Assembly: GCA_958428295.1 (NCBI GenBank)
Contig: CAUAFL010000002.1
Span: 1 to 64,000, forward strand
Direction: 5' to 3'
DNA length: 64,000 nt
From: an uncultured Bacillota bacterium
GTDB lineage: Bacteria > Bacillota_I > Bacilli_A > RF39 > UBA660
Within the stretch, counting starts at the first letter, position 1. Each line of letters starts with the position of its first letter. A program made the translations under genes and the position numbers. Of the stretch, positions 41,318 to 50,412 are shown one piece after another. The notes under the pieces were generated by a model. It was not told where the DNA came from. It did not search any database and saw nothing but the letters and a program-made list of their open reading frames with translations.

Positions 41318-42694
41318 ATGAAACGTTTTTTAGCGGTAGCAATCGTAGCTATGTTTATTTTTTGCTCACCACTAGTAGTAGAAGCAGATGCTTCTAAACG
41401 AATTACTATTTGTCAAAGTGGTTGTGACTACCAAAATATAGAAGAAATTATTGCTGGTGATGTTAGTTGGGTTCAGCAAGTAAGTGATTTAACTATTTGG
41501 TATGGAGCTGGAGAGTGGGAATTGCCCTTTGATATTTTGTATAGAATTCCCGTTGACAAATTGACGATTGAAGGAGAGGAAAATGAGCAAACTAGGTTTA
41601 GGGGTGGGGCTGATCTTTCCTATGTAGAAGACAGTTATACTGATTTAGTATTGAAAAATATCGTTGTAGAAGGTGATCTTAAACTATATGGTTTTACTAA
41701 TGTTACTTTTCAAAATGTTGTTTTTGTTGGCGGAAGTGTTTCTTTCCAAGGTATGTTTGTTCCATCAGTTCCCTATAATGTGACTTTAGAGAATACCACA
41801 TTTAGAAATTTGAATAGTGAATATGGTAGTTCTGTTCCGCTTTTTATTTCTAATGACCAAGTATGGGCCTTGAATTTTAAAGCTCATAATATTACTGTTG
41901 AAAATTCTAAGGTAGATAATATATTGATGTTTGGTTTTCTTTATTCTTCCGCACCAGTTACGATGGAAATAGATGGCATATTTTTGAATAACGTTACTTA
42001 TCAGACGGGTGCATTGTTTTATTATCGAAGTCAAAAAGATGCAAATCACCATATTCGAATTAAAAATGTTGATTTTAGCAATAGCCAAAATTGTTCGGTG
42101 ATAAGTACGAATTTTAATCTAGATCCTAGTGCGAATTCTTTTACTAAAATACCAGCTAGACCATTAAGTTTTACGGATCAATATCAAGATCATTATATTG
42201 TTTTTCAAAATAGCAAACTAAATTGTGTTGAAACGAAAAAGGGAGATGCCGGTACAATTTATGGAGATACCGATCCTATTTATATTGAAAAAAGTAATAT
42301 TTGGACAATGTATCCAACAAGAGGCAAAAATGTTATTGAAGAAAATGCAAAAATCTTTTATGAAATAGAAGAAATTCGAAGTATTACTATGAAACCGGGG
42401 GAAACGGATCAAGTAGAGGATATCTTTAAGACGTATCCGGAGGTTGCTAAAAAGCTTACTTTTACTAGCAGTGATAGTAGTATTGCCGAAATAAAAGATG
42501 GCAAGGTTCTTTCTAAAAAAGAAGGGGTGGCAACGTTAACGGCAAAGCCAAATGAATTTGAAACATTTATTCTGAAAGTAGAAGTCATTGGTAATCCGGT
42601 GACCGCCTCAATGCAGATAATGATCATTATGTTAATGGTAGTTGTCATTTTAGCTACTACTTTAGTAGTCGTTTATAAGAAGAAAAAGAATTAG
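41318..42694 (+). CDS. Membrane-anchored beta-helix-like surface protein, paralog 1
   Basis: A 458-residue exported protein. A signal peptide (LAVAIVAMFIFCSPLVVEA) is followed by a motif shared by all three paralogs, ITICQSGCDYQNIEEI (C-x3-C). A parallel beta-helix-like region (about 60-330) comes next, with short repeating strands and Asn-rich turns. A bacterial Ig-like module (about 345-425; SSDSSIAEIKDGKVLSKKEG) precedes a C-terminal membrane helix with a KKKKN tail. No pectate-lyase active site was identified, so an adhesin or structural role is as likely as an enzyme. AGGAGGA precedes the ATG. The second paralog follows 9 bases later. Confidence 0.8.
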   Translation: MKRFLAVAIVAMFIFCSPLVVEADASKRITICQSGCDYQNIEEIIAGDVSWVQQVSDLTIWYGAGEWELPFDILYRIPVDKLTIEGEENEQTRFRGGADLSYVEDSYTDLVLKNIVVEGDLKLYGFTNVTFQNVVFVGGSVSFQGMFVPSVPYNVTLENTTFRNLNSEYGSSVPLFISNDQVWALNFKAHNITVENSKVDNILMFGFLYSSAPVTMEIDGIFLNNVTYQTGALFYYRSQKDANHHIRIKNVDFSNSQNCSVISTNFNLDPSANSFTKIPARPLSFTDQYQDHYIVFQNSKLNCVETKKGDAGTIYGDTDPIYIEKSNIWTMYPTRGKNVIEENAKIFYEIEEIRSITMKPGETDQVEDIFKTYPEVAKKLTFTSSDSSIAEIKDGKVLSKKEGVATLTAKPNEFETFILKVEVIGNPVTASMQIMIIMLMVVVILATTLVVVYKKKKN

Positions 42695-42703
42695 GAGAGC
42701 AAT

Positions 42704-44011
42704 ATGAAAAAAAAGTTAGGATTATTGATTATTTTATTAGGAATTTTATCCTTGCCTGTCATGGTACAGGCTGAAGAAAATAGTGTAGTTATGACAATTT
42801 GTGAGAGTGGATGTGAGTATCAAAATTTAGATCAGGTGTATGATGCACTTTATAGTCTTGATCCTGATGGGACAAAGATTACCGATCTTACCTTACAGTT
42901 TGGGGAAGGTCATTATGATGGCTCTATTTATTTTGAAGGTATTGAAAAATTAACCGTAAAGGGAGCGGGGGTAGGTAAGACAATGCTTGAAGCTGCCCAA
43001 ATTAAGTTAATGTCAGAACAAGGTACATTTTCTATTGAAGATGTGGCAATTGATTTCAAATTGAGGCAATATAACTCCAATTATCCTCTTTCTTTGTCTG
43101 GTAGTAACATAAATCTTGTCAATGTTCAGTTTATGAATATTCAACAACTACCTAGGGATGATTTTGGGTATATAAGTTTGCGCCTTTCTAGTAATGCAGT
43201 GGTGAATATCAAAGATGTCTCTATAATCGATAGTGATGTTTCTTATTTATTTGAATTAAATATGGATAACAGCGAAAATATGTCTACCGTTGATATAGAC
43301 GGTCTTACTACGAAGAACACAACTTATCAAGAAGGAATTCGTTTTGCTAATAATTCTGATACAACGATGAAAAATAAGGTAGCTGTTACTAATGCAGATT
43401 TAAGTGCCAGTCAAAGTTGTTCTATCGTGAATGGCGCAGATATATTTTTACTGGATTCTAGAGATGTTGGAAGTATCTTAGGAACGCCGTTAGGTTTCCC
43501 TTTAACCTATGGAGATAATTTTATTTCAGTAACCAATAGTAAACTTAATTGTGTGAAAAACTTAACGAATAGTAAAATGCCAATTTATGTTGATAAGAGT
43601 AATACCTGGACAAAGTATCCAGAGAAGGGCAACAATATTATTGAACAGGGCAGTGCTAAAGTAATTTATGAAATAGAAGAAGTGCGAAGTATTACCACGA
43701 AACCGGGCGAAGTTAATCAAGTAGAGGATATTTTTAGAACGTATCCGGAGATTGCTAAAACGTTAACTTTTACTAGTAGTGATAGTAGTATTGCCGAAAT
43801 AAAGGATGGGAAGGTTCTTTCTAACAAAGAAGGGGTGGCCACGTTAACGGCAAAGCCAAATGAATTTGAAATATTTATTCTGAAAGTAGAAGTCATTGGT
43901 AATCCGGTGACCACCTCAATGCAAATGATGATCATTATGTTAATGGTAGTTGTGATTTTGGCTACTACTTTAGTAACCGTTTATAAGAAAAAAATTAGTA
44001 ATAAATCATAA
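42704..44011 (+). CDS. Membrane-anchored beta-helix-like surface protein, paralog 2
   Basis: A 435-residue tandem copy of the upstream gene: signal peptide, MTICESGCEYQNLDQVYDAL (the shared C-x3-C motif), beta-helix-like region with VKGAGVGKTMLEAAQIKL, Ig-like module and membrane helix with a Lys-rich tail. The last 100 residues are almost identical to paralog 1 while the first 330 are clearly divergent. That points to gene conversion or strong constraint on the anchor end. TAGGAGAG lies 5 bases before the ATG. A terminator follows. Function unknown. Confidence 0.8.
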   Translation: MKKKLGLLIILLGILSLPVMVQAEENSVVMTICESGCEYQNLDQVYDALYSLDPDGTKITDLTLQFGEGHYDGSIYFEGIEKLTVKGAGVGKTMLEAAQIKLMSEQGTFSIEDVAIDFKLRQYNSNYPLSLSGSNINLVNVQFMNIQQLPRDDFGYISLRLSSNAVVNIKDVSIIDSDVSYLFELNMDNSENMSTVDIDGLTTKNTTYQEGIRFANNSDTTMKNKVAVTNADLSASQSCSIVNGADIFLLDSRDVGSILGTPLGFPLTYGDNFISVTNSKLNCVKNLTNSKMPIYVDKSNTWTKYPEKGNNIIEQGSAKVIYEIEEVRSITTKPGEVNQVEDIFRTYPEIAKTLTFTSSDSSIAEIKDGKVLSNKEGVATLTAKPNEFEIFILKVEVIGNPVTTSMQMMIIMLMVVVILATTLVTVYKKKISNKS

Positions 44012-44022
44012 GTTGGTTGGAG

Positions 44023-44046
44023 GTCCCTTTTATAGGGGCTTTTTTA
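44023..44046 (+). terminator. Terminator after the tandem surface genes
   Basis: GTCCCT pairs with AGGGGC around TTTAT, followed by TTTTTT. Confidence 0.65.
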
Positions 44047-44059
44047 GTAAGAAAAATTC

Positions 44060-44088
44060 TTGTTTTTATTATCAAAATATGATAAAAT
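44060..44088 (+). promoter_or_regulatory. Candidate promoter of the HExxH gene
   Basis: TTGTTT (44060-44065) and TAAAAT (44083-44088), 17-base spacer, 23 bases before the ATG. Confidence 0.6.
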
Positions 44089-44111
44089 ACAGCTATTCAT
44101 TAGGGGAAATT

Positions 44112-45314
44112 ATGGAAAAGATAGAAAGACTTATTCAGGCTAAAGAGGTGTTACAAGAGTATAAAAGTCAGTTACTAAAGTATTATACGTTTTCTTATGG
44201 GAAAGAGTATCAGTCTTTGTTACAAGAGAGAATGGCTCATACCATTTATCTATTTGATTCACCTCCTGATATTACGTTATCTTTTGTGGAACAATATCAA
44301 AATGTTATTGAACCTAATCAATATGAAATACTAAAAAAAGAGGCAGAAGATTATCTTTCTTTACAGAAAGAAATTGTGGAAAAACAAGAGATAGCATTAG
44401 CTGGTGTTTATTGTCAGTATTTTGGTATCAGTAGGAAGTGCTTTTTTGAAGCGAAAGATCGTTTTTTAAGTTTACCAATTCAGTTTTTTAGTTCATCTAT
44501 GCAAAAATATTTACAGGATGAAAAAATATCCGTAGAAGAAAAAGATAAAATAGAATTTTTTCGAACTTGGTATCAGGCATTATGTAGTATTTTAGACGTA
44601 ACGCCTTTAGAAAATGGTAACTTTGTGGATTGTATCTTACAAGCGAAGGAAAAAGTGGAACAAAAGGGACGTTCGGAGTTAATAAGCCGTAGTTTATGGG
44701 GGCAAAGGATCCAACAAGAAATTGAACAGCAGTATGGTTTTTCTCTTGCCTCTTCCTTTCTTTCGTCTATCGTATTACCCTCTAACAGAGATGCAAGTTG
44801 TGCTTTTTTTTCACAATCCAAATCACCAACAAGGTTAGTCTTTCTTCCGTTGATGAAAATTTTTCTTCAATATGATGGTGATATAGATGCTCTTTTTTTT
44901 CATGAAAATAGGCATGCTATGGAGTCTCCAGCAAATAGCTATTCATTAATTAATGAGATAAGAACAGAAAAACATGCCATAGAAGATAGTAAAACTTTGC
45001 CGACAATGTTTAGTCGAGGGCAAAGTCGGAGTCTATATCAACAGTTATTTCCATTAACAGAAAATTTATTTGAAGAGTATCAGCCAATTTTTGATCATTT
45101 TGCGTTAACGGGTGATAACAATTCTTTGGATCAGTGTTTTGGGAAACTTACACTAGACTCTTTAGAAGCAAAATTAGACTATTTTTTTGAAAGAGCTATT
45201 TTTTGCGATTGTCATGAACTATATTTACCGATTAATCGAGAACTGGTAGTAGGAGAACTGGATCAATTACGAAAAAATGCGGTTGCTTATCAAAAAAGTA
45301 AAAGGAGAAGATAG
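44112..45314 (+). CDS. Unknown protein with HExxH motif (putative metallopeptidase)
   Basis: A 400-residue cytosolic protein without signal or membrane segments, mostly helical. Near residue 265 it has DALFFHENRHAMES, an HExxH zinc-binding pattern, followed about 18 residues later by NEIRTEKHAIE, a possible third Glu ligand as in gluzincins. The preceding segment (TRLVFLPLMKIFLQYDGD) is hydrophobic, as expected for a strand beside the active site. I know no family that matches overall, so the peptidase call rests on the motif alone. Start at ATG 44112 with TAGGGGAAA upstream; the longer in-frame start at 44013 lies over the preceding terminator. Transcribed from its own promoter. Confidence 0.65.
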   Translation: MEKIERLIQAKEVLQEYKSQLLKYYTFSYGKEYQSLLQERMAHTIYLFDSPPDITLSFVEQYQNVIEPNQYEILKKEAEDYLSLQKEIVEKQEIALAGVYCQYFGISRKCFFEAKDRFLSLPIQFFSSSMQKYLQDEKISVEEKDKIEFFRTWYQALCSILDVTPLENGNFVDCILQAKEKVEQKGRSELISRSLWGQRIQQEIEQQYGFSLASSFLSSIVLPSNRDASCAFFSQSKSPTRLVFLPLMKIFLQYDGDIDALFFHENRHAMESPANSYSLINEIRTEKHAIEDSKTLPTMFSRGQSRSLYQQLFPLTENLFEEYQPIFDHFALTGDNNSLDQCFGKLTLDSLEAKLDYFFERAIFCDCHELYLPINRELVVGELDQLRKNAVAYQKSKRRR

Positions 45315-45335
45315 GTAGTCTTGCTTTTATTTAAC

Positions 45336-45364
45336 TAGACAATAGAGGACTTTTTTGGTATACT
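45336..45364 (+). promoter_or_regulatory. SigA-type promoter of obgE
   Basis: TAGACA (45336-45341) and TATACT (45359-45364), 17-base spacer, 27 bases before the obgE ATG. Confidence 0.65.
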
Positions 45365-45391
45365 AAAGGCACTTTAAAAGGGGATGAGAAG

Positions 45392-46666
45392 ATGTTTGTT
45401 GATGAGGTAATGTTATCCATTATAGCGGGTGCTGGAGGAGATGGCTGTACGGCTTTTCGCCGAGAAAAATATATTGCTTATGGAGGTCCTTATGGCGGTA
45501 ATGGTGGTCATGGGGCAGATATTATTTTCAAAGTAGATGAGGGATTACATACACTACTTGATTTACGTTATCAGAAAACAATTAAGGGTCCGAAAGGTGA
45601 AAATGGCAAAGGAAAAAATCAACATGGTAAGGGAGCTGATCCCGTGATTGTCAAAGTTCCACAGGGGACAGTGGTGACAGATGTTGATACAGGCTTTATT
45701 TTGGCTGATTTAAAAGGTCGTAAGGATCAGGCTGTCATTGCCAAAGGGGGCCGTGGAGGTCGGGGGAATACAGCTTTTAAAACACAGACGAATACGGCTC
45801 CTAATTTTTCAGAAAATGGGGAACCAGGAGAAAAACGAAATTTAAAAGTAGAGTTAAAGTTATTAGCGGATGTAGGCTTAGTAGGATTACCTAGCGTTGG
45901 TAAGAGTACAATTATTTCAAAGGTTTCTAAATCAAAACCTAAGATTGCGGCATATCATTTTACGACGTTGCATCCTAACTTAGGCGTTGTTCGTGCTAGT
46001 GATGGAGCTACTTTTGTGATGGCAGATTTGCCTGGCTTGATTGCTGGGGCTAGTCAAGGAGAAGGTTTAGGAGATCAATTTTTACGACATATTGAAAGAA
46101 CACGGGTATTATTACATGTTATTGATATGTCAGGTAGTGAAGGTCGGGATCCCTATGAAGATTATCTTTTAATAAATAAAGAACTAGCTTTGTTTAATCC
46201 TAAATTATTAACTCGTCCCATGGTCATTTTAGCTAATAAAATGGATGTTGAGGGAGCGCAGGAAAATCTTGTTTCCTTTCAACAAAAAGTATCCGATAAA
46301 CAGATATTTGCTGTATCTGCTTTAAAAGCTACCGGATTGCAGCCAGTGATTGATTATTTAGCCTCTCTTTTAACCGATTTAAAAGAGGAGAATTTGTATG
46401 AGGATGAAGCCTTTGAAAGTCATGTCCTCTATCAATTTAAAGAAGAATCTCCTTATACCATTGAACGAGAAAATGAGGGCTTTGTCATTAAAGGAGAAGA
46501 AGTAGAAAAGTTGTTTAAGATGACAAAATTCAGTACCGAAGAAGGGATGCTTCGGTTTGCTAAAAAATTACGGAAAATGGGGATTGATGATAAATTAGCG
46601 GCCATGGGGGCTAAGGATGGGGATATGATCCGTATTCTCGATTTCTATTTTGAATATCATGAATAA
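45392..46666 (+). CDS. obgE: GTPase Obg/CgtA
   Basis: A 424-residue essential GTPase in 50S ribosome assembly and stress control. The Gly-rich Obg fold (FVDEVMLSIIAGAGGDGC, GGPYGGNGGHGAD) is followed by the G domain with G1 GLPSVGKSTII, G3 ADLPGLIAGA and G4 NKMD. It also carries a C-terminal OCT domain ending KMGIDDKLAAMGAKDGD, the longer Gram-positive form. AAAAGGGGATGAG lies before the ATG. The gene after it starts 14 bases later. Confidence 0.97.
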   Translation: MFVDEVMLSIIAGAGGDGCTAFRREKYIAYGGPYGGNGGHGADIIFKVDEGLHTLLDLRYQKTIKGPKGENGKGKNQHGKGADPVIVKVPQGTVVTDVDTGFILADLKGRKDQAVIAKGGRGGRGNTAFKTQTNTAPNFSENGEPGEKRNLKVELKLLADVGLVGLPSVGKSTIISKVSKSKPKIAAYHFTTLHPNLGVVRASDGATFVMADLPGLIAGASQGEGLGDQFLRHIERTRVLLHVIDMSGSEGRDPYEDYLLINKELALFNPKLLTRPMVILANKMDVEGAQENLVSFQQKVSDKQIFAVSALKATGLQPVIDYLASLLTDLKEENLYEDEAFESHVLYQFKEESPYTIERENEGFVIKGEEVEKLFKMTKFSTEEGMLRFAKKLRKMGIDDKLAAMGAKDGDMIRILDFYFEYHE

Positions 46667-46680
46667 AAGAAGGTGAGAAA

Positions 46681-46902
46681 ATGACAAATGAAAAAAAGCA
46701 AACTCTTTGTGCAGCTGGAACAGTAGGATCTCTTTGGGGGATGATTGCTGGGCAGGGGCAAGAGGTAGTAGTAGCGGCTTGTACTATTGGGGCTATTACC
46801 TTTGGGGTAGGAACAATCAAGAGTTTACATAGGAAAACTTATTTACAAAAAGATAGTTCCTTATCTTCCTCTTCTAAACAGTATGTTTATTTTAAGAAGT
46901 GA
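46681..46902 (+). CDS. Small hydrophobic protein of unknown function
   Basis: A 73-residue protein with a Gly/Ala/Val-rich hydrophobic centre (about 10-47), which could form one or two membrane helices, and a polar Ser/Lys-rich tail. AAGGTGAG sits 4-5 bases before the ATG and it fills the gap between obgE and a GNAT gene, so it is probably real. I do not recognise it. Confidence 0.65.
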   Translation: MTNEKKQTLCAAGTVGSLWGMIAGQGQEVVVAACTIGAITFGVGTIKSLHRKTYLQKDSSLSSSSKQYVYFKK

Positions 46903-46912
46903 GAGTGAGTTT

Positions 46913-47374
46913 ATGGAAGAGGTAGTGATTCGTTTGGCCACTGTCTTAGATGTGCCCCGTTTAAATGATCTATTAACCCAGTTAATTTTATTTGAACGAC
47001 GTTATGATTCTAATATAAAAGAGCAGATAGTGGTTACCAGTCAATATCAAACTTTACTTGCTAAAGAAGAAACGATTTTATTAGTGGCGGAAGTAGCAGG
47101 AGAAGTCGTTGGTTATCTTTATGGTTATGAGAAGAATTTAGCTAGTATTTGTTATCAAAAGGAAGCATATGTCGATGCTTTCTTTGTGAAAGAAGCGTAT
47201 CGTAGAAAAGTCTTAGGACACAAACTTTTTGCCTCTTTTGAACAGTGGTGTCAAGAAAGACAAATTGCTTTTGTCGATATTATGGTTTTAATAGAGAATC
47301 GTGCTACAAAAGACTTTTATCAGAGGCAGGGATATCATTTGTTTAAGGAATATTTACGAAAAAAATTATCTTAG
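46913..47374 (+). CDS. GNAT-family acetyltransferase
   Basis: A 153-residue GNAT protein. It begins VVIRLATVLDVPRLNDLL, carries the acetyl-CoA loop VKEAYRRKVLGHKLFASF and ends with motif B ENRATKDFYQRQGYHLFKEY. The loop reads RRKVLG where many family members have R-x-x-G-x-G/A, a mild deviation. ATG 46913 is preceded by GTGAGAGTGAG; the longer in-frame start at 46883 overlaps the previous gene. Substrate unknown. Confidence 0.85.
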   Translation: MEEVVIRLATVLDVPRLNDLLTQLILFERRYDSNIKEQIVVTSQYQTLLAKEETILLVAEVAGEVVGYLYGYEKNLASICYQKEAYVDAFFVKEAYRRKVLGHKLFASFEQWCQERQIAFVDIMVLIENRATKDFYQRQGYHLFKEYLRKKLS

Positions 47375-47449
47375 TAAGAATTCCCTTAGGGAAACTTTTC
47401 TTTTAGGGTGATTTTTAGTATAATAGACCATGAGGTTGGGTGAAGAAAA

Positions 47450-48097
47450 ATGACCTTTTGCTATCAGGAAACTCCTTATCTAGTGGCTGTGGAACGTAAA
47501 AATAATAAAAACTTATATATCCGCGTCAAAGAGGATTTAACGATTCAGGTGACTTGTCATTATGCAACAACAGATGAAGAGATTGAGCAAATTATGGTGG
47601 CTAATTCTAAAAGTATTGGCCGTATGATTGATAAGATGAAGCAAAAACAAAAGTATCAACAACAATTTTATTTTTTAGGGAAACGTTATGATATTGTCTA
47701 TACCGAGTTTTGTGATATTCACTTAGGGATGGATAAAGTGTTTTTACGACGTGATTTTGATGTTGATAAATGGAAAAAACAGCAGGCTCTCTGCTTATTT
47801 CACGAACATTTGAAATGGTGTTATCAGCACTTTTCGAGAGAAATTCCTTATCCTTCTCTTAGAATTCGCAAGATGAAAAGTCGTTGGGGGGTCTGTAATA
47901 CAAAATTGAAAGTAATTACGTTAAACACCGAATTAATTACCAAAGAGTTAGGGTGTTTAGATTATGTTATCTTTCATGAATTAAGTCATTTAGTAGAAGC
48001 CAATCATTCTTCCCGTTTTTGGGAAGTAGTGGCTGAAAATTGTCCGGAATATAAGAAGTATCGGAAACTGACCAATTCGTTGGGAGAGGAGCTGTAA
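47450..48097 (+). CDS. YgjP-like M48-family metallopeptidase domain protein
   Basis: A 215-residue protein of the YgjP/DUF45 group. The zinc site is seen in CLDYVIFHELSHLVEANHSSRFW, with HELSH plus a third His six residues on. Upstream RIRKMKSRWGVCNTKLKVI is the other family hallmark. The biological substrate in bacteria is not established. GGGTGAAG lies 5 bases before the ATG. A TATAAT at 47419-47424 may serve as -10, with a poor -35. The methyltransferase gene follows after one base. Confidence 0.88.
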   Translation: MTFCYQETPYLVAVERKNNKNLYIRVKEDLTIQVTCHYATTDEEIEQIMVANSKSIGRMIDKMKQKQKYQQQFYFLGKRYDIVYTEFCDIHLGMDKVFLRRDFDVDKWKKQQALCLFHEHLKWCYQHFSREIPYPSLRIRKMKSRWGVCNTKLKVITLNTELITKELGCLDYVIFHELSHLVEANHSSRFWEVVAENCPEYKKYRKLTNSLGEEL

Positions 48098-48098
48098 G

Positions 48099-48830
48099 GT
48101 GGTAATTAGTAGTTTAGAAAATGAAAAGGTAAAGCATTATCTTAAGTTGCAGCAGAAGAAGTATCGGGATAAGTATCAAGAGTTTTTGGTGGAGGGACGG
48201 CACTTGGTGTTAGAAGCATATCGAGCTGGCGTATTAAAAGAGTTAATTTATTGTGATGAGGAAGCGTTACCGCTTGCTGTTCCCCAAGTAGAAGTCAGTT
48301 ATTCAATTTTGAAAAAATTAAGTGATACGAAAACGCCACAAAAAGTACTGGGTCTATGTCAAAAGTTAGCAGAAACAACCATTGGTAACCGGATTTTAAT
48401 ACTAGATGAAATTCAAGATCCGGGTAATTTAGGTACCATTATTCGAAGTGCTGTGGCATTTGATATTGATACGATTGTTTTAGGAAATAATACGGTTGAT
48501 TTATATAATCCCAAAGTGGTGCGATCTACTCAAGGTATGCTCTTTCAAGTTCCCATCGTCTTTTTTACGATTGATCAATTATTGCCGATATTAAAGGGAT
48601 TAAAGATTCCTGTATATGCAACGCGTGTCGAATATGGGGATAGTGTTGCTACTCTAACGAAAGAAGAGAAGGAGCGATTTGCTTTGATTGTTGGTAATGA
48701 AGGCAGCGGTGTAAATCCTACTTATTTCGCTTTCAGTGATAAAAATCTTTATATTCCCATGAGTGCGAAGGTTGAGAGTTTAAATGTAGCAGTAGCGACT
48801 AGTATTATTTTGTACGAAATGAGGAAGTAG
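48099..48830 (+). CDS. TrmH-family RNA 2'-O-methyltransferase (RlmB-like)
   Basis: A 243-residue SpoU-type enzyme. The N-terminal substrate-binding part (KYQEFLVEGRHLVLEAYRAG) precedes the SPOUT knot with motif 1 ILDEIQDPGNLGTIIRSA, motif 2 ALIVGNEGSGV and motif 3 IPMSAKVESLNVAVA. It methylates ribose in rRNA or tRNA using S-adenosylmethionine; the exact site is not readable. It starts at a GTG with GGGAGAGGAG upstream. Two bases separate it from rimM, so both are ribosome-related and co-expressed. Confidence 0.92.
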   Translation: MVISSLENEKVKHYLKLQQKKYRDKYQEFLVEGRHLVLEAYRAGVLKELIYCDEEALPLAVPQVEVSYSILKKLSDTKTPQKVLGLCQKLAETTIGNRILILDEIQDPGNLGTIIRSAVAFDIDTIVLGNNTVDLYNPKVVRSTQGMLFQVPIVFFTIDQLLPILKGLKIPVYATRVEYGDSVATLTKEEKERFALIVGNEGSGVNPTYFAFSDKNLYIPMSAKVESLNVAVATSIILYEMRK

Positions 48831-48832
48831 TT

Positions 48833-49339
48833 ATGACAAATATATGGATTGGTAAAATTGTTAATACGCATGGTATTAAAGGAGAACTTCGTATTGTCAG
48901 TGATCTTACAGAAGAACAAAAGGAAGCGGTTTTTAAGATTGGGAGTCATTTACTAGTAAAAGGAAAGTCTTATGAGATAGTGCATTACCGAGTTCATAAA
49001 CAATTTGATATGGTCATTTTTAAAGGGTATGATGATATCAATCAAGTGTTGTCTTTGAAAGGACAAGCAGTTTATAAGGAACCAGCCGATTTGGCAGTAG
49101 CTGATACGGAAGTTTTTACGAGTGAATTACTTTCCTTTAAGGTACTGACAACAACTGGTAAGACAGGTTATGTAAAGGCGATTGAAAAGACAGGGAAGCA
49201 GTATTATGTTTTGCGTTTGGTGATAGATGGTAAAGAAGTATTACTTCCTTATCATGAAGCTTTTGTGCTTGCTAAGAGTCGTAAGGATAAGACTTTGACA
49301 GTACGTTTATTAGATAGTGGTGAAGAAGATGAAAATTGA
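48833..49339 (+). CDS. rimM: 16S rRNA processing protein RimM
   Basis: A 168-residue 30S maturation factor. The start IWIGKIVNTHGIKGELRIVSD is diagnostic. A PRC-barrel second half contains KQYYVLRLVIDGKEVLLPYHEAFV. It overlaps trmD by 11 bases, the usual rimM-trmD pairing. rpsP and rplS, which often flank this pair in Bacilli, are absent here. Confidence 0.95.
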   Translation: MTNIWIGKIVNTHGIKGELRIVSDLTEEQKEAVFKIGSHLLVKGKSYEIVHYRVHKQFDMVIFKGYDDINQVLSLKGQAVYKEPADLAVADTEVFTSELLSFKVLTTTGKTGYVKAIEKTGKQYYVLRLVIDGKEVLLPYHEAFVLAKSRKDKTLTVRLLDSGEEDEN

Positions 49340-50003
49340 TATATTAACTTTGTTCCCTTCCATGTTTCAAGGAATATTTAGTGAATCGATTATCAAACGA
49401 GCCATCGAAAATAAGAAAGTACAAATCACTCTTCATAATTTTAGAGAATATGCTACGGATGTACATCATAAAGTAGATGATACCCCTTATGGCGGCGGAG
49501 CGGGGATGGTACTTTGTTGTCAACCCATTTTTGATTGTGTTGAAGCTCTTAGAACGGAAAATAGTAAAGTGATTTTATTGACACCTAGTGGGCAGTTGTT
49601 TCAGCAAAGGATTGCTGTTGATTTGAGTAAAGAGTCTCATTTGATTTTGATTTGTGGCCATTATGAAGGGTTTGATGAACGTATTTTAACCCTGTGTGAT
49701 TTGTGTATTTCCATTGGAGATTATGTTTTAACTGGTGGAGAGGTTGCAAGTATGGTTTTAGTAGAGGCAATCGTTCGTTTATTGCCAGGCGTCATTCGAG
49801 AAGAGAGCTTTGTTAATGATTCTTTTTATCAGGGCCTTCTTGATTATCCAACCTATACGAAACCACGAGAATTTAGAGGATTAAAGGTACCAGAGGTGTT
49901 ACTTTCTGGAAATCATCAGGAAATTGCAGCTTTTAGAAGGCAAAAGGCTTTAGAAAAAACGGTTTTATTGCGACCAGATTTAGGGGGGAATCAAAGTGAC
50001 TGA
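49329..50003 (+). CDS. trmD: tRNA (guanine-37-N1)-methyltransferase
   Basis: A 224-residue SPOUT methyltransferase for m1G37 in tRNA. Signatures are KIDILTLFPSMFQGIFSESI, DDTPYGGGAGMVL, LICGHYEGFDERI and IGDYVLTGGEVASMVLVEAI, with the trefoil-knot cofactor site. ATG 49329, after GTGGTGAAG, gives the conserved start; the longer in-frame start is not needed. Overlaps rimM upstream and the next gene downstream by 8 bases. Confidence 0.97.
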   Translation: MKIDILTLFPSMFQGIFSESIIKRAIENKKVQITLHNFREYATDVHHKVDDTPYGGGAGMVLCCQPIFDCVEALRTENSKVILLTPSGQLFQQRIAVDLSKESHLILICGHYEGFDERILTLCDLCISIGDYVLTGGEVASMVLVEAIVRLLPGVIREESFVNDSFYQGLLDYPTYTKPREFRGLKVPEVLLSGNHQEIAAFRRQKALEKTVLLRPDLGGNQSD

Positions 50004-50412
50004 TTACGTGATTGTTCGGCAAGGTTATCCTTACCAAGGGCCTTTGTTTTTACAGCAACCTTTAGAGATTGTGTTAAAAAATTATCAAATAGTGGTATAT
50101 GATGCTTATTTTCAAAAAGTATTCATCGGTAAGAGAGTATATCAAAAATATGTAAAACTTTTAAAGCAGTTAGTATTTTTTTTGGAGACGGATGATGATA
50201 GTGGGGTAGCTTATCAAGAGGTATTAAATCAAATAGAACGCTTTCGCCAATTGGTAAAAAATCAGTATCGCGATTATTTACTAAAAAATCAGTTGAAAGA
50301 GATGGCACGCACGCTTTCTTCCTTACAAAAACAAGCCCAAAAAAAATTGTTGTTATTACAACAACGACTTGATTATCAAAAGCAAAATACAACGACAAGA
50401 GGTGGCAAATAA
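49996..50412 (+). CDS. Unknown basic coiled-coil protein between trmD and tgt
   Basis: A 138-residue protein beginning at a GTG with TAGGGGGG upstream, inside the trmD end. The first half is strand-rich, the second a long Lys/Gln/Leu-rich helix likely to form a coiled coil (about 75-130). It is strongly basic and has no Cys. I do not recognise it. Tight coupling on both sides to tRNA-modification genes suggests an RNA- or ribosome-linked role; that is inference from position only. Confidence 0.7.
   Translation: MTDYVIVRQGYPYQGPLFLQQPLEIVLKNYQIVVYDAYFQKVFIGKRVYQKYVKLLKQLVFFLETDDDSGVAYQEVLNQIERFRQLVKNQYRDYLLKNQLKEMARTLSSLQKQAQKKLLLLQQRLDYQKQNTTTRGGK

Noticed and set aside
41318..44011. Pectate lyase or other polysaccharide-degrading enzyme
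   Set aside because: The beta-helix-like pattern is visible but no catalytic Asp/Arg set of pectate lyases could be identified.
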